Origin: Tildeniella torsiva UHER 1998/13D
Lineage (GTDB): Bacteria > Cyanobacteriota > Cyanobacteriia > Phormidesmidales > Phormidesmidaceae
Assembly: GCA_019358835.1 (NCBI GenBank)
Contig: JAHHIH010000008.1
Coordinates: 62,001-126,000 of the forward strand
Reading direction: 5' to 3'
DNA length: 64,000 nucleotides
Part shown: positions 32,337 to 42,527 of the stretch, piece after piece
How positions within the stretch are numbered: position 1 is the stretch's first letter
How the letters are laid out: each line of letters opens with the position of its first letter
Notes under the pieces: model-generated
What the model saw: the letters and a program-made list of their open reading frames with translations, nothing else
The model's database searches: none
What the model was told of the DNA's origin: nothing
Program-made: the position numbers and the translations under genes

Positions 32337-33448
32337 TATGCGGCCACCTTTTGGGATAGTTCTTGTGCAAGAGAGTGCAAACCTAGGGCATTCGCGAATT
32401 GGGGGTCAGAGACAGTCTTGAAGCCAAGACCTGAGGCCCATTCCTTAACCCCAGGAACGAGGGAGCCACCACCAGAGAGCAGTAGTGTCCGCCCAGGCTC
32501 GTTTAAGTAGCTAGCCGAGAGACTCTGGTGCAATTCGCTCTCCAGGCTGTTCAGCCAGCGGGTGACCACAGGTGCGATCACTTCGCGGCAGTCGAGTTTA
32601 ATCTTCCCTACGGTAGCGATCCCTTTGTTCTTGAGCATGGACATCAAACCCTCGTTAGACATGACCCGCGCGTAGTGGGGAGCCATAGCCGCATCAGAGC
32701 GAATAAGTGATTTCAATTCATTACAGACTGTCAAGTTCCCGAGCAAGGCTTTAACACCGCTATGAGGAAGCTCGATTACAGAATCAAGGGCAAGGCGCGC
32801 TTTGTTCATTGGAATTGCCAAAACAGTGCCGCCGCCAATGTCGAGAATGAAAGACTTTAATGGACGGTTGTCCTGTCCAAGGACAACTCCAGCGCTTTCG
32901 TAAACAACATTCAAAACGCTGATGCAGAAGGTTTTGGTTTCTTGTTTCTCATCATTTGAGGTATAGGTAACGCTATGGACGCCATCTAAACCATCTTTCA
33001 TAGCCTGACCGTAGGCACTTTTGTCATGGACACTGACTACGACCTTTAGGCAATCCCCATTCTGTATATATGGCCAGATTGCAGAGACTAGCATTGGAAA
33101 CGCATAACGAGGCTTGCCATTACCGCTGGGGTCACCCACGATTACCTGAAAGGGGTTGTAAACCGGATTCGTACTCCAAGATTTGAAAAACTCGCGGCTG
33201 TTATCCTTCTCAGGATCGGTGAATAGAGTGAAGCTATCGGAGCTCTCTTCCTGAACAATACTATTCTGGTCAGTAGCTAACGAGGAAGGAATAACAATCT
33301 TCTCTATCTTTCCGTCAAGTGTCTTAACACAGACTTTAGTCCAGTGGTTGCCAGGGTCGAATCCGATGATTAGCTGTTGCATTGAGTCTTGGTTCCTTTT
33401 CTGAGTTTTGCAGTTTACCGAGCAAGTTGCGGCGGTGTTGTGTTGCAT
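32336..33448 (-). CDS. parM: ParM/StbA-like actin-fold ATPase; likely start at 33382 (MQQLIIGFDPGNHWTK)
   Basis: IIGFDPGNHWTKV, FILDIGGGTVLAI, TLLLSGGGSLVPGVKEW phosphate/adenosine motifs. Confidence 0.75.
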   Translation of the reverse strand: MQHNTAATCSVNCKTQKRNQDSMQQLIIGFDPGNHWTKVCVKTLDGKIEKIVIPSSLATDQNSIVQEESSDSFTLFTDPEKDNSREFFKSWSTNPVYNPFQVIVGDPSGNGKPRYAFPMLVSAIWPYIQNGDCLKVVVSVHDKSAYGQAMKDGLDGVHSVTYTSNDEKQETKTFCISVLNVVYESAGVVLGQDNRPLKSFILDIGGGTVLAIPMNKARLALDSVIELPHSGVKALLGNLTVCNELKSLIRSDAAMAPHYARVMSNEGLMSMLKNKGIATVGKIKLDCREVIAPVVTRWLNSLESELHQSLSASYLNEPGRTLLLSGGGSLVPGVKEWASGLGFKTVSDPQFANALGLHSLAQELSQKVAA

Positions 33449-33486
33449 GGCGGGTTTTGTTTTTGGTATATCAACATTGGCCTTTT

Positions 33487-33524
33487 TGAACCATTGTTGT
33501 CACAATTGTACCAACTTTGGTTCA
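33487..33524. promoter_or_regulatory. two 18-bp palindromic sites upstream of parM-like gene
   Basis: 33487 TGAACCATTGTTGTCACA and 33507 TGTACCAACTTTGGTTCA, 20 bp apart; variants of TGYRCCAANNTTGGYRCA. Confidence 0.6.
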
Positions 33525-33551
33525 GCAAGTCTGTTCAACTCGAGGTGTGAA

Positions 33552-33585
33552 AACCGAAGTATTTTGAGCAATTAAAACTTCGGTT
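33552..33585. repeat. inverted repeat upstream of parM-like gene
   Basis: AACCGAAGT ... ACTTCGGTT, perfect 9-bp arms. Confidence 0.6.
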
Positions 33586-33652
33586 CAGACTAGGTAGGTA
33601 ACTATTTAAGGAACGCTCTTCTATTGAAAATTTGAGAAGATGCCAAACTACT

Positions 33653-33898
33653 TCAAAGCGACTTGAGCCTATCGCAGATGACTGTGAGTAGACCAAAAGC
33701 TGTGAGGCCAACTGCGAAATGGACGCCTCTTTCGAAACGCAATGCGCGCGGGCTATTCAGAAACGACTCAATAGCCAGCCCGATCGCGATGTATCGATCC
33801 TGGTAGCGACACCATTCACGGTAAGCTTTCCGAACTTGTTTCCTCGTAGATGTCTCAGCGCGCGATACTCGTCGTCTTTTGCAATGAGTTGTATTCAC
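33653..33898 (-). CDS. hypothetical small protein with C-terminal TM segment
   Basis: 81 aa; HFAVGLTAFGLLTVICDRLKSL. Confidence 0.4.
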   Translation of the reverse strand: MNTTHCKRRRVSRAETSTRKQVRKAYREWCRYQDRYIAIGLAIESFLNSPRALRFERGVHFAVGLTAFGLLTVICDRLKSL

Positions 33899-34095
33899 AA
33901 TGAGCCTCAGATAAACATTGGATTTCTTGAAGTTTCAATCTCTCTAACCCGCAACTTTAGAGAGACTTGCGCGATCGCTAGCTGATGAATTAGTTCAGCT
34001 ATCGGCTCTGGCGGCTTGGGTGAAAAGCCAAACCAGAGAACGAGAGCTATAGCGGCGGATGCGATTTTGGTTTTCATGATTTTTTGGGTGGGACA

Positions 34096-36315
34096 TTAAC
34101 CTTTAGGAATTGCTGCGGGATCTACCTTCGGCTTGAAGCTTTCTCCAGTCGGCTGCACGAACCACTTTTTGAGTAGATTCGGTTTTGGCTCGTTCTCCAC
34201 AGACTGCTGGGCTTCTTCAGCAGTGGGTTCAGGACGCTCTTCGCCGTGCAGAAACCCAACAGGAGGCTCATGCTCGATCGCCTCTGGAGCCTTCGCTGTA
34301 AAGCCGGATTCCTCAGGCTCAGGGACAGTGCTCTGCCCAGCTAGGACGATTTCGCCACCGCTGTACTGACTGGCTTTGATTGCAGCTTCAACTTCATTCA
34401 TGCGTCGGGTTTGGTCAGCGTGAACCGCTCGCCAGGTGTTGCACTCACCCTGGTAGCAAAGACCATCAGCCCAGAACGCGCCGGTCTCAGAATTTTTATA
34501 AGCCTCGACCCGCGCGTGCTCAATCGCAGCTCTGCCGGTCTTGCCGAGTTGGGTCTTGGCCTCATACAGATGGTCAACAAAGCCTTTCCCTCCAGCTTTT
34601 GAGCGAGAGCCACTCGCGATTACGCCACCAGCCCAAGGGCTCTGATTCAGGAGATCAGCGAGGTTTGCGACTTCTTCCAGACTGAGTTCGAGACCCATCT
34701 TTTCAGCGTCGGCTAGGACAATGTCGAGTTGGCCTAGCAGGCGCTTTAACTGAGCCTCGTCAGCCTCAGCAGGACTCATAGCGTTTCCGTGGTGTTGGAA
34801 GGAAAAGCTGCCGATGTTTCGAACCTGGTTGCCGGGGTCAGTATGCTCCCGGTAGTACTTAGTCTTCGAGCCGTCAGGGCGACGAGTCCCCTCAGCAGAA
34901 CCGATCGCAATGGTCATAAAGCTGTTCTCGCCGCCCTCGAAGAGCTTGTCTAGTAGATCGTCTCCACCCAAGGTTGGGGTGATCGCCTGAACAACATCCG
35001 CAACGTTCGCGGGGGCTGCGGTGCTGGCGACGCTGACGGAAGTCTCAGGGGTCGGGGGCTCTTGAGCAATAACACCAGAACTGCCAGAGAGGGCAGCGAC
35101 TTCGACCACGCTGGGTATTTTGGAAACGTCCAGCCGCCGCTCGTGATTTGAAAATGCGGGCTGACCCTCGGCAACGTGAACCGGCTCGTTCACACCCCAG
35201 TGGAGCAAATGTACCAGAGTGGTTCGGACTTTTAGGAAGCGTGGGTCGTGGTCATCTCGGTCAACTCCAAAGCCCTCCCCAGATACCAACTTCAAACCAA
35301 CGTGCGTGTGCTCACCATAATCTCCAGGCCCGTTTGCACCAGTCGAACCAACTGCACCAATTACTTTGGTTCCAAGCTCTTCGACAGACACAGTGAAGGT
35401 TTTCCGACCGTTCGATTTGTAATAGCTCCAGGACTGACCAAACGCCTCGTTACAGTGAAGGTTTTGAATCAACACACCAGGCATGTTGGGGTGCTGCTGT
35501 TCGATGACCAGCCCGCCGCCGCCTCGGTCGTACCAAACTGAGACTTGGGTGCCTAAGGCATAAATTTGGTGTCCAGTTTTCAGGGGCAGGTCAGCGCCCC
35601 GGTGAGGGCGAGTTACACTGCCGATGGTTCTCATGTACTGGTGACTGATGATTGGCCAGCCGTTCACATAAGTGGCTGTGCTTCGCCCTCTGCCGTTATG
35701 GGGAACGACGCCAGACAGAATCTCTTCAGGCGACCACAACCCTAGAGGCTTATCTTGCGTAGCTTTTGTCTGGGGATACTCACCATTGAATAGCGCGCGC
35801 TTAGAATCCTCGCCAAAGAAGCCATCAGCGGGGAGACCAATGTCGTACTGAAAACGCAGCACAGCGAGCTTAGTCGTGCTGCCGTAATGGCCATCGACCT
35901 GAACGTCATAACCCAACCACTTGAGCTTGCTTTGGGTTAGCAGAACCCAATTCCCCTCACTGAGGTGCGGGAATTTAAACTGGGTGATATCGATGCTGTC
36001 GATGGTTTCAAGGGTGACTTCGGGTAGTACCACTTGAGAAGGGTTCTCCACGATGGCAGGCGCAGACTTTGGTTTCGATTCTTGAAAGAAATTCAGCAGC
36101 AGGTTTCCAGCAAACCCATTAGCTTGGGCTACTTGGACACCAGGGAGCATTAAGCGCCCTTCAGCTGGAGTCTGTAGGCTGAGATGAATCCCTACGGAGA
36201 GGGTGCCAGCAATAGCCAGACGCTGGGCGGTTTTAACAGCGGCGGGGTCGCAAGTGCGATCGCCATAGATTTCATGATCGGCAAGGGCTTCATTAAAGCC
36301 GTAAACTTCTAACAC
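34096..36315 (-). CDS. multidomain cell-wall hydrolase: peptidoglycan-binding, M23-like, C-terminal muramidase-like
   Basis: LLTQSKLKWLGYDVQVDGHYGSTTKLAVLRFQ; HRGADLPLKTG...GEHTHVGLKL; AIGSAEGTR...HTDPGN...NIGSFSFQHHG. Confidence 0.7.
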   Translation of the reverse strand: MLEVYGFNEALADHEIYGDRTCDPAAVKTAQRLAIAGTLSVGIHLSLQTPAEGRLMLPGVQVAQANGFAGNLLLNFFQESKPKSAPAIVENPSQVVLPEVTLETIDSIDITQFKFPHLSEGNWVLLTQSKLKWLGYDVQVDGHYGSTTKLAVLRFQYDIGLPADGFFGEDSKRALFNGEYPQTKATQDKPLGLWSPEEILSGVVPHNGRGRSTATYVNGWPIISHQYMRTIGSVTRPHRGADLPLKTGHQIYALGTQVSVWYDRGGGGLVIEQQHPNMPGVLIQNLHCNEAFGQSWSYYKSNGRKTFTVSVEELGTKVIGAVGSTGANGPGDYGEHTHVGLKLVSGEGFGVDRDDHDPRFLKVRTTLVHLLHWGVNEPVHVAEGQPAFSNHERRLDVSKIPSVVEVAALSGSSGVIAQEPPTPETSVSVASTAAPANVADVVQAITPTLGGDDLLDKLFEGGENSFMTIAIGSAEGTRRPDGSKTKYYREHTDPGNQVRNIGSFSFQHHGNAMSPAEADEAQLKRLLGQLDIVLADAEKMGLELSLEEVANLADLLNQSPWAGGVIASGSRSKAGGKGFVDHLYEAKTQLGKTGRAAIEHARVEAYKNSETGAFWADGLCYQGECNTWRAVHADQTRRMNEVEAAIKASQYSGGEIVLAGQSTVPEPEESGFTAKAPEAIEHEPPVGFLHGEERPEPTAEEAQQSVENEPKPNLLKKWFVQPTGESFKPKVDPAAIPKG

Positions 36316-36689
36316 TTGTAAACTCCGTTGAATACTTCCGAACGGAGGCCAAGCTGCTAGAATTGAGTGCAGCAGAGCCTCCTATTTGCGTGGGCGGTTT
36401 TTGTGAATCGAGCGGAGAAGTTCGTAGCTTCTTTTGCTCTCTTGGGCCTCTTAGCAGTTCGTAGCTGCTGAGGGGCCCTTTTTAATGGACTGCTGGGAAT
36501 TCTGAGCTCTCAACACACTTTCGATAACACTGAACTCAAGCTGCTCCGGGAGCAATTGTTTCAGGTATTGGATTTGAGCTTCGACTGTCATCGCGGGTTT
36601 GGTAATACTCACTTAGTAGGATCTCAAGCTTCGATAGAGCTTTTTCGACATCGGGACTGGAGTTAACTTGTGTTCGCATTTTGTTCCTT

Positions 36690-36926
36690 TTAAGGTGTTG
36701 GGACTTGCAGGTCGATTTCAAAGTGGACTTCAAGTTTTTGAATGACTTCATAGGGGATTGCTCGTTTACCTTGCTCCCATCGCCACCAGTTGGTTCGGTT
36801 GACCTCGAAGTGGTCGTAGAAACTCTCGTAGGTGGGGAAGTCTTTTTTATTGAGACCGCGTCTTAGAGCTTTTAATCGCAGCTCCAGACCAACGACCTCT
36901 ATGGATTTACAAAATAGAACTTGCAT
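36690..36926 (-). CDS. Cro/Xre-like HTH repressor
   Basis: YESFYDHFEVNRTNWWRWEQGKRAIPYEVIQKLEVHF. Confidence 0.6.
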   Translation of the reverse strand: MQVLFCKSIEVVGLELRLKALRRGLNKKDFPTYESFYDHFEVNRTNWWRWEQGKRAIPYEVIQKLEVHFEIDLQVPTP

Positions 36927-36941
36927 TGCGGACTCTTATTT

Positions 36942-36959
36942 TTGTTCCTGAGCGAACAA
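36942..36959. promoter_or_regulatory. operator-like palindrome upstream of HTH gene
   Basis: TTGTTC-CTGAGC-GAACAA; further TGTTC/GAACA elements nearby. Confidence 0.55.
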
Positions 36960-37229
36960 TATCAGGGAGGTAATAGCTAAAGGTGGTCAATCTGGTGTTT
37001 CTGAGAGGAACATAAGTAACTATTGTTCTTGTCGTCTCAGTTATTTATTGGCAACCTGAATTGTTTTTTATCTGTTAATCCGCGCGCGAGGTTGTGCGGT
37101 GGGCATGAGCTGTGGGAAGAATACATGAGCCGATCGTTAAGCTTTGGGTAAGGATCTAGAAGCTTCCGGGATCTGTCGCTAAGGTTTGAGAAAAGCAAAA
37201 GCCTTGTAAAGCCCCGCTACCAATCCCCC

Positions 37230-40200
37230 ATGACCCCAGCAGATACCCAGCGCATCCAGACTTTTTTGGCTAAGTGGCAAGGATCAGAGGGCAATGAACG
37301 CGCCAATTACCAGGGGTTCTTTCTCGACTTGTGCCTGGCTCTGGGGGTAGAGAGCCCACCACCCAAGGGAAGAATCCCTGGAGACCCTTACTGCTTTGAC
37401 AAGGACATCAAGTTTTTCAGCAGCGAAAAGGCTGAATCAACGCGCTTTGCTGACTTTTACAAAGAGGGCTGCTTTCTAATTGAGGCTAAGCAGGGCAGTA
37501 CCGAGTCGAGCAAGGGCCACGGCAAGCGGGGTACTAAGGTCTACCGCGACACCATGCAGAAGGCGTTTAACCAGGCCAAGTCCTACGCCTATAACCGCTT
37601 ACTGGGCTCGATGCCACCGTTCCTCCTAACCTGCGACATCGGCTCTCACTTTGATCTTTGGGAAGGCTTTAGCGGTGAGTACGGCAGCTATGGTGCACGC
37701 CAGCGCATTGAGCTGGCCGACCTAGCGACAGAGAAGGAGTTTGATCGCTTCGTCGCCATCTTTACCGATCCGCAGTCGCTCAACCCAGAAAAGCTAAGGG
37801 CTCAGGTCACGCGCGCTGTAGCGGCAGAGCTAGCTAAGCTATCACGTTGGCTAGAGGAGCAAGGTCACGACCCTCAAGTAACCGCTAGCTTCTTGATGCG
37901 CTGCATTTTCACGATGTTTGCCGAAGATGTGGAGCTATTGAAAGGCGAAGTCTTTACCAAAGCCCTGCGTGATCGCTGGATACCCAACCCCGCCACCTTT
38001 AAGCCCGAAATCGAGCAGCTCTGGCAGACCATGAACACAGGCGGCACCTTTGGCTTTGAGCGGGTATTGAAATTTAACGGCAGCTTTTTTGAAGATGCTA
38101 CGGCTATTGCCCTTCCACAAGAACAGCTCCAAACCTTACTTGAAGCCGCTGAAAAAGACTGGAGTCAGGTAGAACCTGCTATTTTTGGCACCTTGGTTGA
38201 GCGGGCCCTTGAGAAAAAAGAGCGCAGCCGATTGGGGGCACACTATACGCCTCGATCTTATGTAGAGCGGCTAGTGCGTCCTGTGGTGATGGAACCTCTG
38301 CGCCAAGAGTGGGATGAGATTGAGCTGGAGGTAAATCGCCTGCTAGAGCTAGAGGCAGGTAGAGAGGAACCTACCGCTAATCAGCGCAGAAAGGCTGAGC
38401 AAGAGATCCGCGCCTTCCTCGACAAGCTGCGGACTGTCAGAATTCTTGACCCAGCCTGTGGTACGGGCAACTTTCTCTATGTGTCACTCGATTTGCTCAA
38501 AGGGCTAGAGGCCGAGGTGCAGACGCGCCTGGTGGATGTGGCGGGCAATGTGCAGCTCAATGTGCTGGAGCAAATAAACCCGTCGCAGTTTTTGGGGATT
38601 GAGATCAACCCGAGGGCAGCAGCTATTGCCGAGCTGGTGATATGGATTGGCTATTTGCAGTGGTTTTTTAAGCGCTATGGCAATGCAGAACCACCAGAGC
38701 CGGTCTTGCAGGCGTTTAACAATATCGAAAACCGCGATGCGGTGCTGGCCTATGACGGCACCGAGCCAGATGTGGATGCCAAGACGGGGCAGGTGAGAAC
38801 GCGGTGGGGTGGGCGGATGATGCAACACCCAGTAACTGGGGAGCAGGTGCCCGATCCCAGCGATCAGGTGGTGATCTATAAGTATTTCAACGCGCGGGCG
38901 GCAAAGTGGCCAGATGCAGATTATGTGGTATCAAACCCCCCATTTATTGGGAATGCTCGAATGAGAGAAACCTTAGGTGATGGGTACACAGAAACGTTAC
39001 GTCGAATATACAAAGATGTTTCGGAAACCGTTGACTATGTAATGTATTGGTGGCACAAAGCCGCTAATAGAATTCACGCCGGAAGTACTAAGAAGTTCGG
39101 GTTTATTACCACTAAGACGATCCGACAACCTTGGCAAAGAAAAGTTATTGAGTTTCACCTTTCTCATAAAAATCCCATACGCATAATGTTCGCAATACCT
39201 GATCATCCTTGGGTTGATGAGGGAGCTGCTGTCAGGATCGCTATGACTGCAGCAGCAGCAGAAAGTGTTGAGAGCATCAAAAGAATAGCAAGGCTGGGAA
39301 CTGTTATCTCTGAGGGAGAGTCCGAAACGCCAGAAGACACTGCTGAGCAAATTGAAATTTGTTGGGAATCAGTCTCTAAAATATTTGCAAATCTCCGAAT
39401 TGGAGCAGATATTAGCAACACGATGAAGCTCAAAGCTAACGGAGGTCTCGTTTCTAGAGGAGTAACTCTTTCAGGGCAAGGTTTCGTTTTAGATAGTAAA
39501 CAACTTAAGGAGATATTGCAAAACCAATCTTCCTCGTCCGAAGTCATTAAAACTTATAAGGCAGGAAAGGATTTGATTCATGTTAACAAGAAGAGATTTG
39601 TTATTGATTTATACGGTTTGGATGAGAAGACGGTTTTACAAAAATATCCGAGTATATATCAGTGGGTTTTACAAAGGGTCAAGCCTGAGAGAGATACGAA
39701 TAACAGAAAATCCTATCGAGATAATTGGTGGATATTTGCTGAGCCGAGAGCAAATATTCGTCCTGCGCTTACTGCTATACAATCCTATATTGCGACTCCA
39801 AGAACTGCAAAACATAGGTTCTTTACGCTCTTGCCAGTAGATGTTATGTCTGAGAGCGAGATAGTGATGATTGCCCTCGAAGATGTCTATTTTTTGGGAA
39901 TACTCTCAAGTCACGTTCATGTCTCTTGGGCTCTTGCAGCAGGTGGGCGCTTAGGGGTCGGAAACGATCCGCGCTATAACAACTCCGTTTGTTTCGATCC
40001 TTTTCCCTTTCCAGATCCAACTTCCGAGCAAAAGCAAAAAATCCGTAATTTGGGCGAGCTGCTCGACACTCATCGCAAAAGTGTCCAAGCCGCCTACCCC
40101 GACATCACCATTACTAACATGTATAATCTGCTCGAAAAACTTCGTGCTGGGGAGCCTTTTACCGACGCAGATCGTGAATTTAATAACGAAGCACGCGTCT

Positions 40201-40691
40201 CTACCCTCAAACAAATCCACGACGAGCTAGACATTGCCGTTCTCGACGCTTACGACTGGCCTCACGACATCACTGACGAGCAAATCCTCGAAAACCTTGT
40301 GGTTCTTAATGCCCAGCGGGCTGAAGAAGAGCGCAATGGACTTATCCGCTGGCTACGTCCTGAGTATCAGGCACCTGATGAAGTGCAAACACAGCCTACT
40401 TTAGAAGGCATTATGACCTCAGAAGAACCCGTTGTCGAACCTGTGGAGCAGCAGAAGTGGCCATTGAAACCTAAGGAACAACTCGCAGCTATTCGAGACC
40501 TGTTGCGTACTACCAGCGGTGAGTGGACAGTCAAGCAAATAGCAGTTCAATTCACCGGCAGGAACACCAGGAACAAGTTGGACGCGATCACTGAGAACCT
40601 GGAGCGGCTGGAATGGTTTGGGCTAGTGCTATCTGAGGAGCGCGAGGGCATACTATACTGGCACTTCGCTGAGATAGTAAAGATCGCTTAA
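37230..40691 (+). CDS. MmeI-like (type IIL/IIG) fused restriction endonuclease-methyltransferase
   Basis: Nuclease core DFYKEGCFLIEAK (D-x9-ExK); MTase motifs LDPACGTGNFLY and VVSNPPFIG. Confidence 0.85.
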   Translation: MTPADTQRIQTFLAKWQGSEGNERANYQGFFLDLCLALGVESPPPKGRIPGDPYCFDKDIKFFSSEKAESTRFADFYKEGCFLIEAKQGSTESSKGHGKRGTKVYRDTMQKAFNQAKSYAYNRLLGSMPPFLLTCDIGSHFDLWEGFSGEYGSYGARQRIELADLATEKEFDRFVAIFTDPQSLNPEKLRAQVTRAVAAELAKLSRWLEEQGHDPQVTASFLMRCIFTMFAEDVELLKGEVFTKALRDRWIPNPATFKPEIEQLWQTMNTGGTFGFERVLKFNGSFFEDATAIALPQEQLQTLLEAAEKDWSQVEPAIFGTLVERALEKKERSRLGAHYTPRSYVERLVRPVVMEPLRQEWDEIELEVNRLLELEAGREEPTANQRRKAEQEIRAFLDKLRTVRILDPACGTGNFLYVSLDLLKGLEAEVQTRLVDVAGNVQLNVLEQINPSQFLGIEINPRAAAIAELVIWIGYLQWFFKRYGNAEPPEPVLQAFNNIENRDAVLAYDGTEPDVDAKTGQVRTRWGGRMMQHPVTGEQVPDPSDQVVIYKYFNARAAKWPDADYVVSNPPFIGNARMRETLGDGYTETLRRIYKDVSETVDYVMYWWHKAANRIHAGSTKKFGFITTKTIRQPWQRKVIEFHLSHKNPIRIMFAIPDHPWVDEGAAVRIAMTAAAAESVESIKRIARLGTVISEGESETPEDTAEQIEICWESVSKIFANLRIGADISNTMKLKANGGLVSRGVTLSGQGFVLDSKQLKEILQNQSSSSEVIKTYKAGKDLIHVNKKRFVIDLYGLDEKTVLQKYPSIYQWVLQRVKPERDTNNRKSYRDNWWIFAEPRANIRPALTAIQSYIATPRTAKHRFFTLLPVDVMSESEIVMIALEDVYFLGILSSHVHVSWALAAGGRLGVGNDPRYNNSVCFDPFPFPDPTSEQKQKIRNLGELLDTHRKSVQAAYPDITITNMYNLLEKLRAGEPFTDADREFNNEARVSTLKQIHDELDIAVLDAYDWPHDITDEQILENLVVLNAQRAEEERNGLIRWLRPEYQAPDEVQTQPTLEGIMTSEEPVVEPVEQQKWPLKPKEQLAAIRDLLRTTSGEWTVKQIAVQFTGRNTRNKLDAITENLERLEWFGLVLSEEREGILYWHFAEIVKIA

Positions 40692-40722
40692 ACCCCATAC
40701 TTAACTAATTCACTGAAGGGTA

Positions 40723-41409
40723 ATGATTATGTCTAGCTGGATCTCCAAATTCTCATCCTCAGATATCATTTCACTTCTAGCACTGTTAGTAAGCGGAGGG
40801 GCATTTTTTCAAACTATAAGAATATCAGCAAAAGAAGAGATAAACACCAAGAATATAAATAGGAATAAGGCCGAAAGACTCCTCGATGAAGCGTTGGATT
40901 TAATGAATAGCGGGAGGCAAGGAACTGAATTTTTGCACACTTGTCATGAACGGCCACCTTCACCTGATGAAAGACCATACCTCGAACTTGCAAGGAGAAA
41001 GATTGATGATGCAAATTTCTTAGCACCTGACTTTTATCTATGCCATCAATACGAAGGTATTTATGTTCATAGAACACAAGGTCGTAGTGTCGAAGAAAGG
41101 GCATCCAATTCCTTGAAATACCATCAAAAAGCTGTCAAACTTTGGAAAGAAGACAAAGATCCAAGAGTTAAAAACGATGGGTGGCCATATCATGACCTGG
41201 CGTTAGTTTATGAACATCTAGGAAGATACAAAGAAGCCGAAGAGTATTTTCTAAAAGCTCTTGAAGTTAATCGGACAACAGAGCTATATTTCCACCGGGA
41301 TTTTTCTATTTTTCTTTCAGGTATTGGCAGAGAGAATGAATCCATAGAGTATATGAACGAAGCCAAGAAAATCGCTCAAGCAACAGGTAAAGAATTACCT
41401 CATGACTGA
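40723..41409 (+). CDS. TPR-like protein with N-terminal TM
   Basis: WPYHDLALVYEHLGRYKEAEEYFLKALEVN. Confidence 0.65.
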   Translation: MIMSSWISKFSSSDIISLLALLVSGGAFFQTIRISAKEEINTKNINRNKAERLLDEALDLMNSGRQGTEFLHTCHERPPSPDERPYLELARRKIDDANFLAPDFYLCHQYEGIYVHRTQGRSVEERASNSLKYHQKAVKLWKEDKDPRVKNDGWPYHDLALVYEHLGRYKEAEEYFLKALEVNRTTELYFHRDFSIFLSGIGRENESIEYMNEAKKIAQATGKELPHD

Positions 41410-41453
41410 GCCAGTAAAGACAGCTTAAACATAAAGATAAAAAGGAAAAGACT

Positions 41454-41672
41454 ATGGCTATCGATCCGTACAAACCAGAACTGGCAAAACGCCAGACAGC
41501 CTTTCAAATCGCCGCGAAGCAACTCATGGAGCGCTTAAACCAAAATGTCAGCCTGGCCAGTCAGGCTAAGCCAGAGTTTGTTGAAAATTTTAATGGCGCA
41601 TTAGAGGCGCTGCGGGATTATGAGCAGTCAGGTCGTGAGTTGGCTGAATGGATATCCCAGAAGAGTAATTGA
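41454..41672 (+). CDS. hypothetical small protein
   Basis: 72 aa ORF. Confidence 0.4.
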   Translation: MAIDPYKPELAKRQTAFQIAAKQLMERLNQNVSLASQAKPEFVENFNGALEALRDYEQSGRELAEWISQKSN

Positions 41673-41892
41673 TTGAAAGACCATTATTTGCGTTTTCGAC
41701 TTAGGTAACACCTCCTTTTTTGCATTTTTATCTTAGGTGGGGGGTGGGCGGCGGCGCTGGATTTAGCTAATATCGGCGCGCCTTCCTTGGCATCATTGAT
41801 TCGCTTTCGCAGTAGGGGGTGCGCAACGATAGTTCCGGTTAAAAATAAAAGGCCCCCTATCGGGAGCCTATAAAACATGCTCTGTATTTTTA

Positions 41893-42513
41893 TCAGGCCG
41901 CGTATTTTTCCCTCCACTCGGCTATTTTCTCCTTCAATTTGGCTGGATTATTACTGAACTGGGATTTGATGCTGTTAAGCTCCCACTCTTTCTTTCGCTC
42001 TAAATCCTCGTCGTATTCGTCGTCAAAATTACGCTCTGGTTCACATTCGTCGTCAGGGAAAGGGTTTTCGTCATCATTAAACTGAGCGTCTGGTTTTTGA
42101 ACCTGCTTAGCAATCCCAATCTCTCGCTGCATTCTCTCTCGGGATGGCGGTTCATATCCTGCGAGCCCTTCCTCAATAACAACAGGTCGCGGTCTTCTCG
42201 GCGGCGGTGTGTATAGAACAGCGTCGTCTTCATCATCATCTTCAAGCACGGGCGCTTTAGTTTCTTTAGCGGGCTCAGACTTAACCGCAGCTGCGGCCTG
42301 GGGAAGCTCAGGGGCTTCAAGCTGTACTGCGGGCAGTACAGAGGGTTCCTGTGTTGAAGCGGGCGTGGTGCCCTCGTGCGCTTCAACCTCCCGGCTCAGA
42401 AGGTAAGCAACGAAGGTGGAGAGGCTCATTTGCTTAGATGCCGCCAGTGATTTGGCTCTGGCCTCTAGGTCGTGGGTGAGGTACGCGGAGATTTTCTTTT
42501 TGTCAGTGGTCAC
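41893..42513 (-). CDS. RHH (CopG-like) N-terminal domain protein with acidic tail
   Basis: KKISAYLTHDLEARAKSLAASKQMSLSTFVAYLLSREVE. Confidence 0.6.
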   Translation of the reverse strand: MTTDKKKISAYLTHDLEARAKSLAASKQMSLSTFVAYLLSREVEAHEGTTPASTQEPSVLPAVQLEAPELPQAAAAVKSEPAKETKAPVLEDDDEDDAVLYTPPPRRPRPVVIEEGLAGYEPPSRERMQREIGIAKQVQKPDAQFNDDENPFPDDECEPERNFDDEYDEDLERKKEWELNSIKSQFSNNPAKLKEKIAEWREKYAA

Positions 42514-42527
42514 AGGTCTACCCTTTT

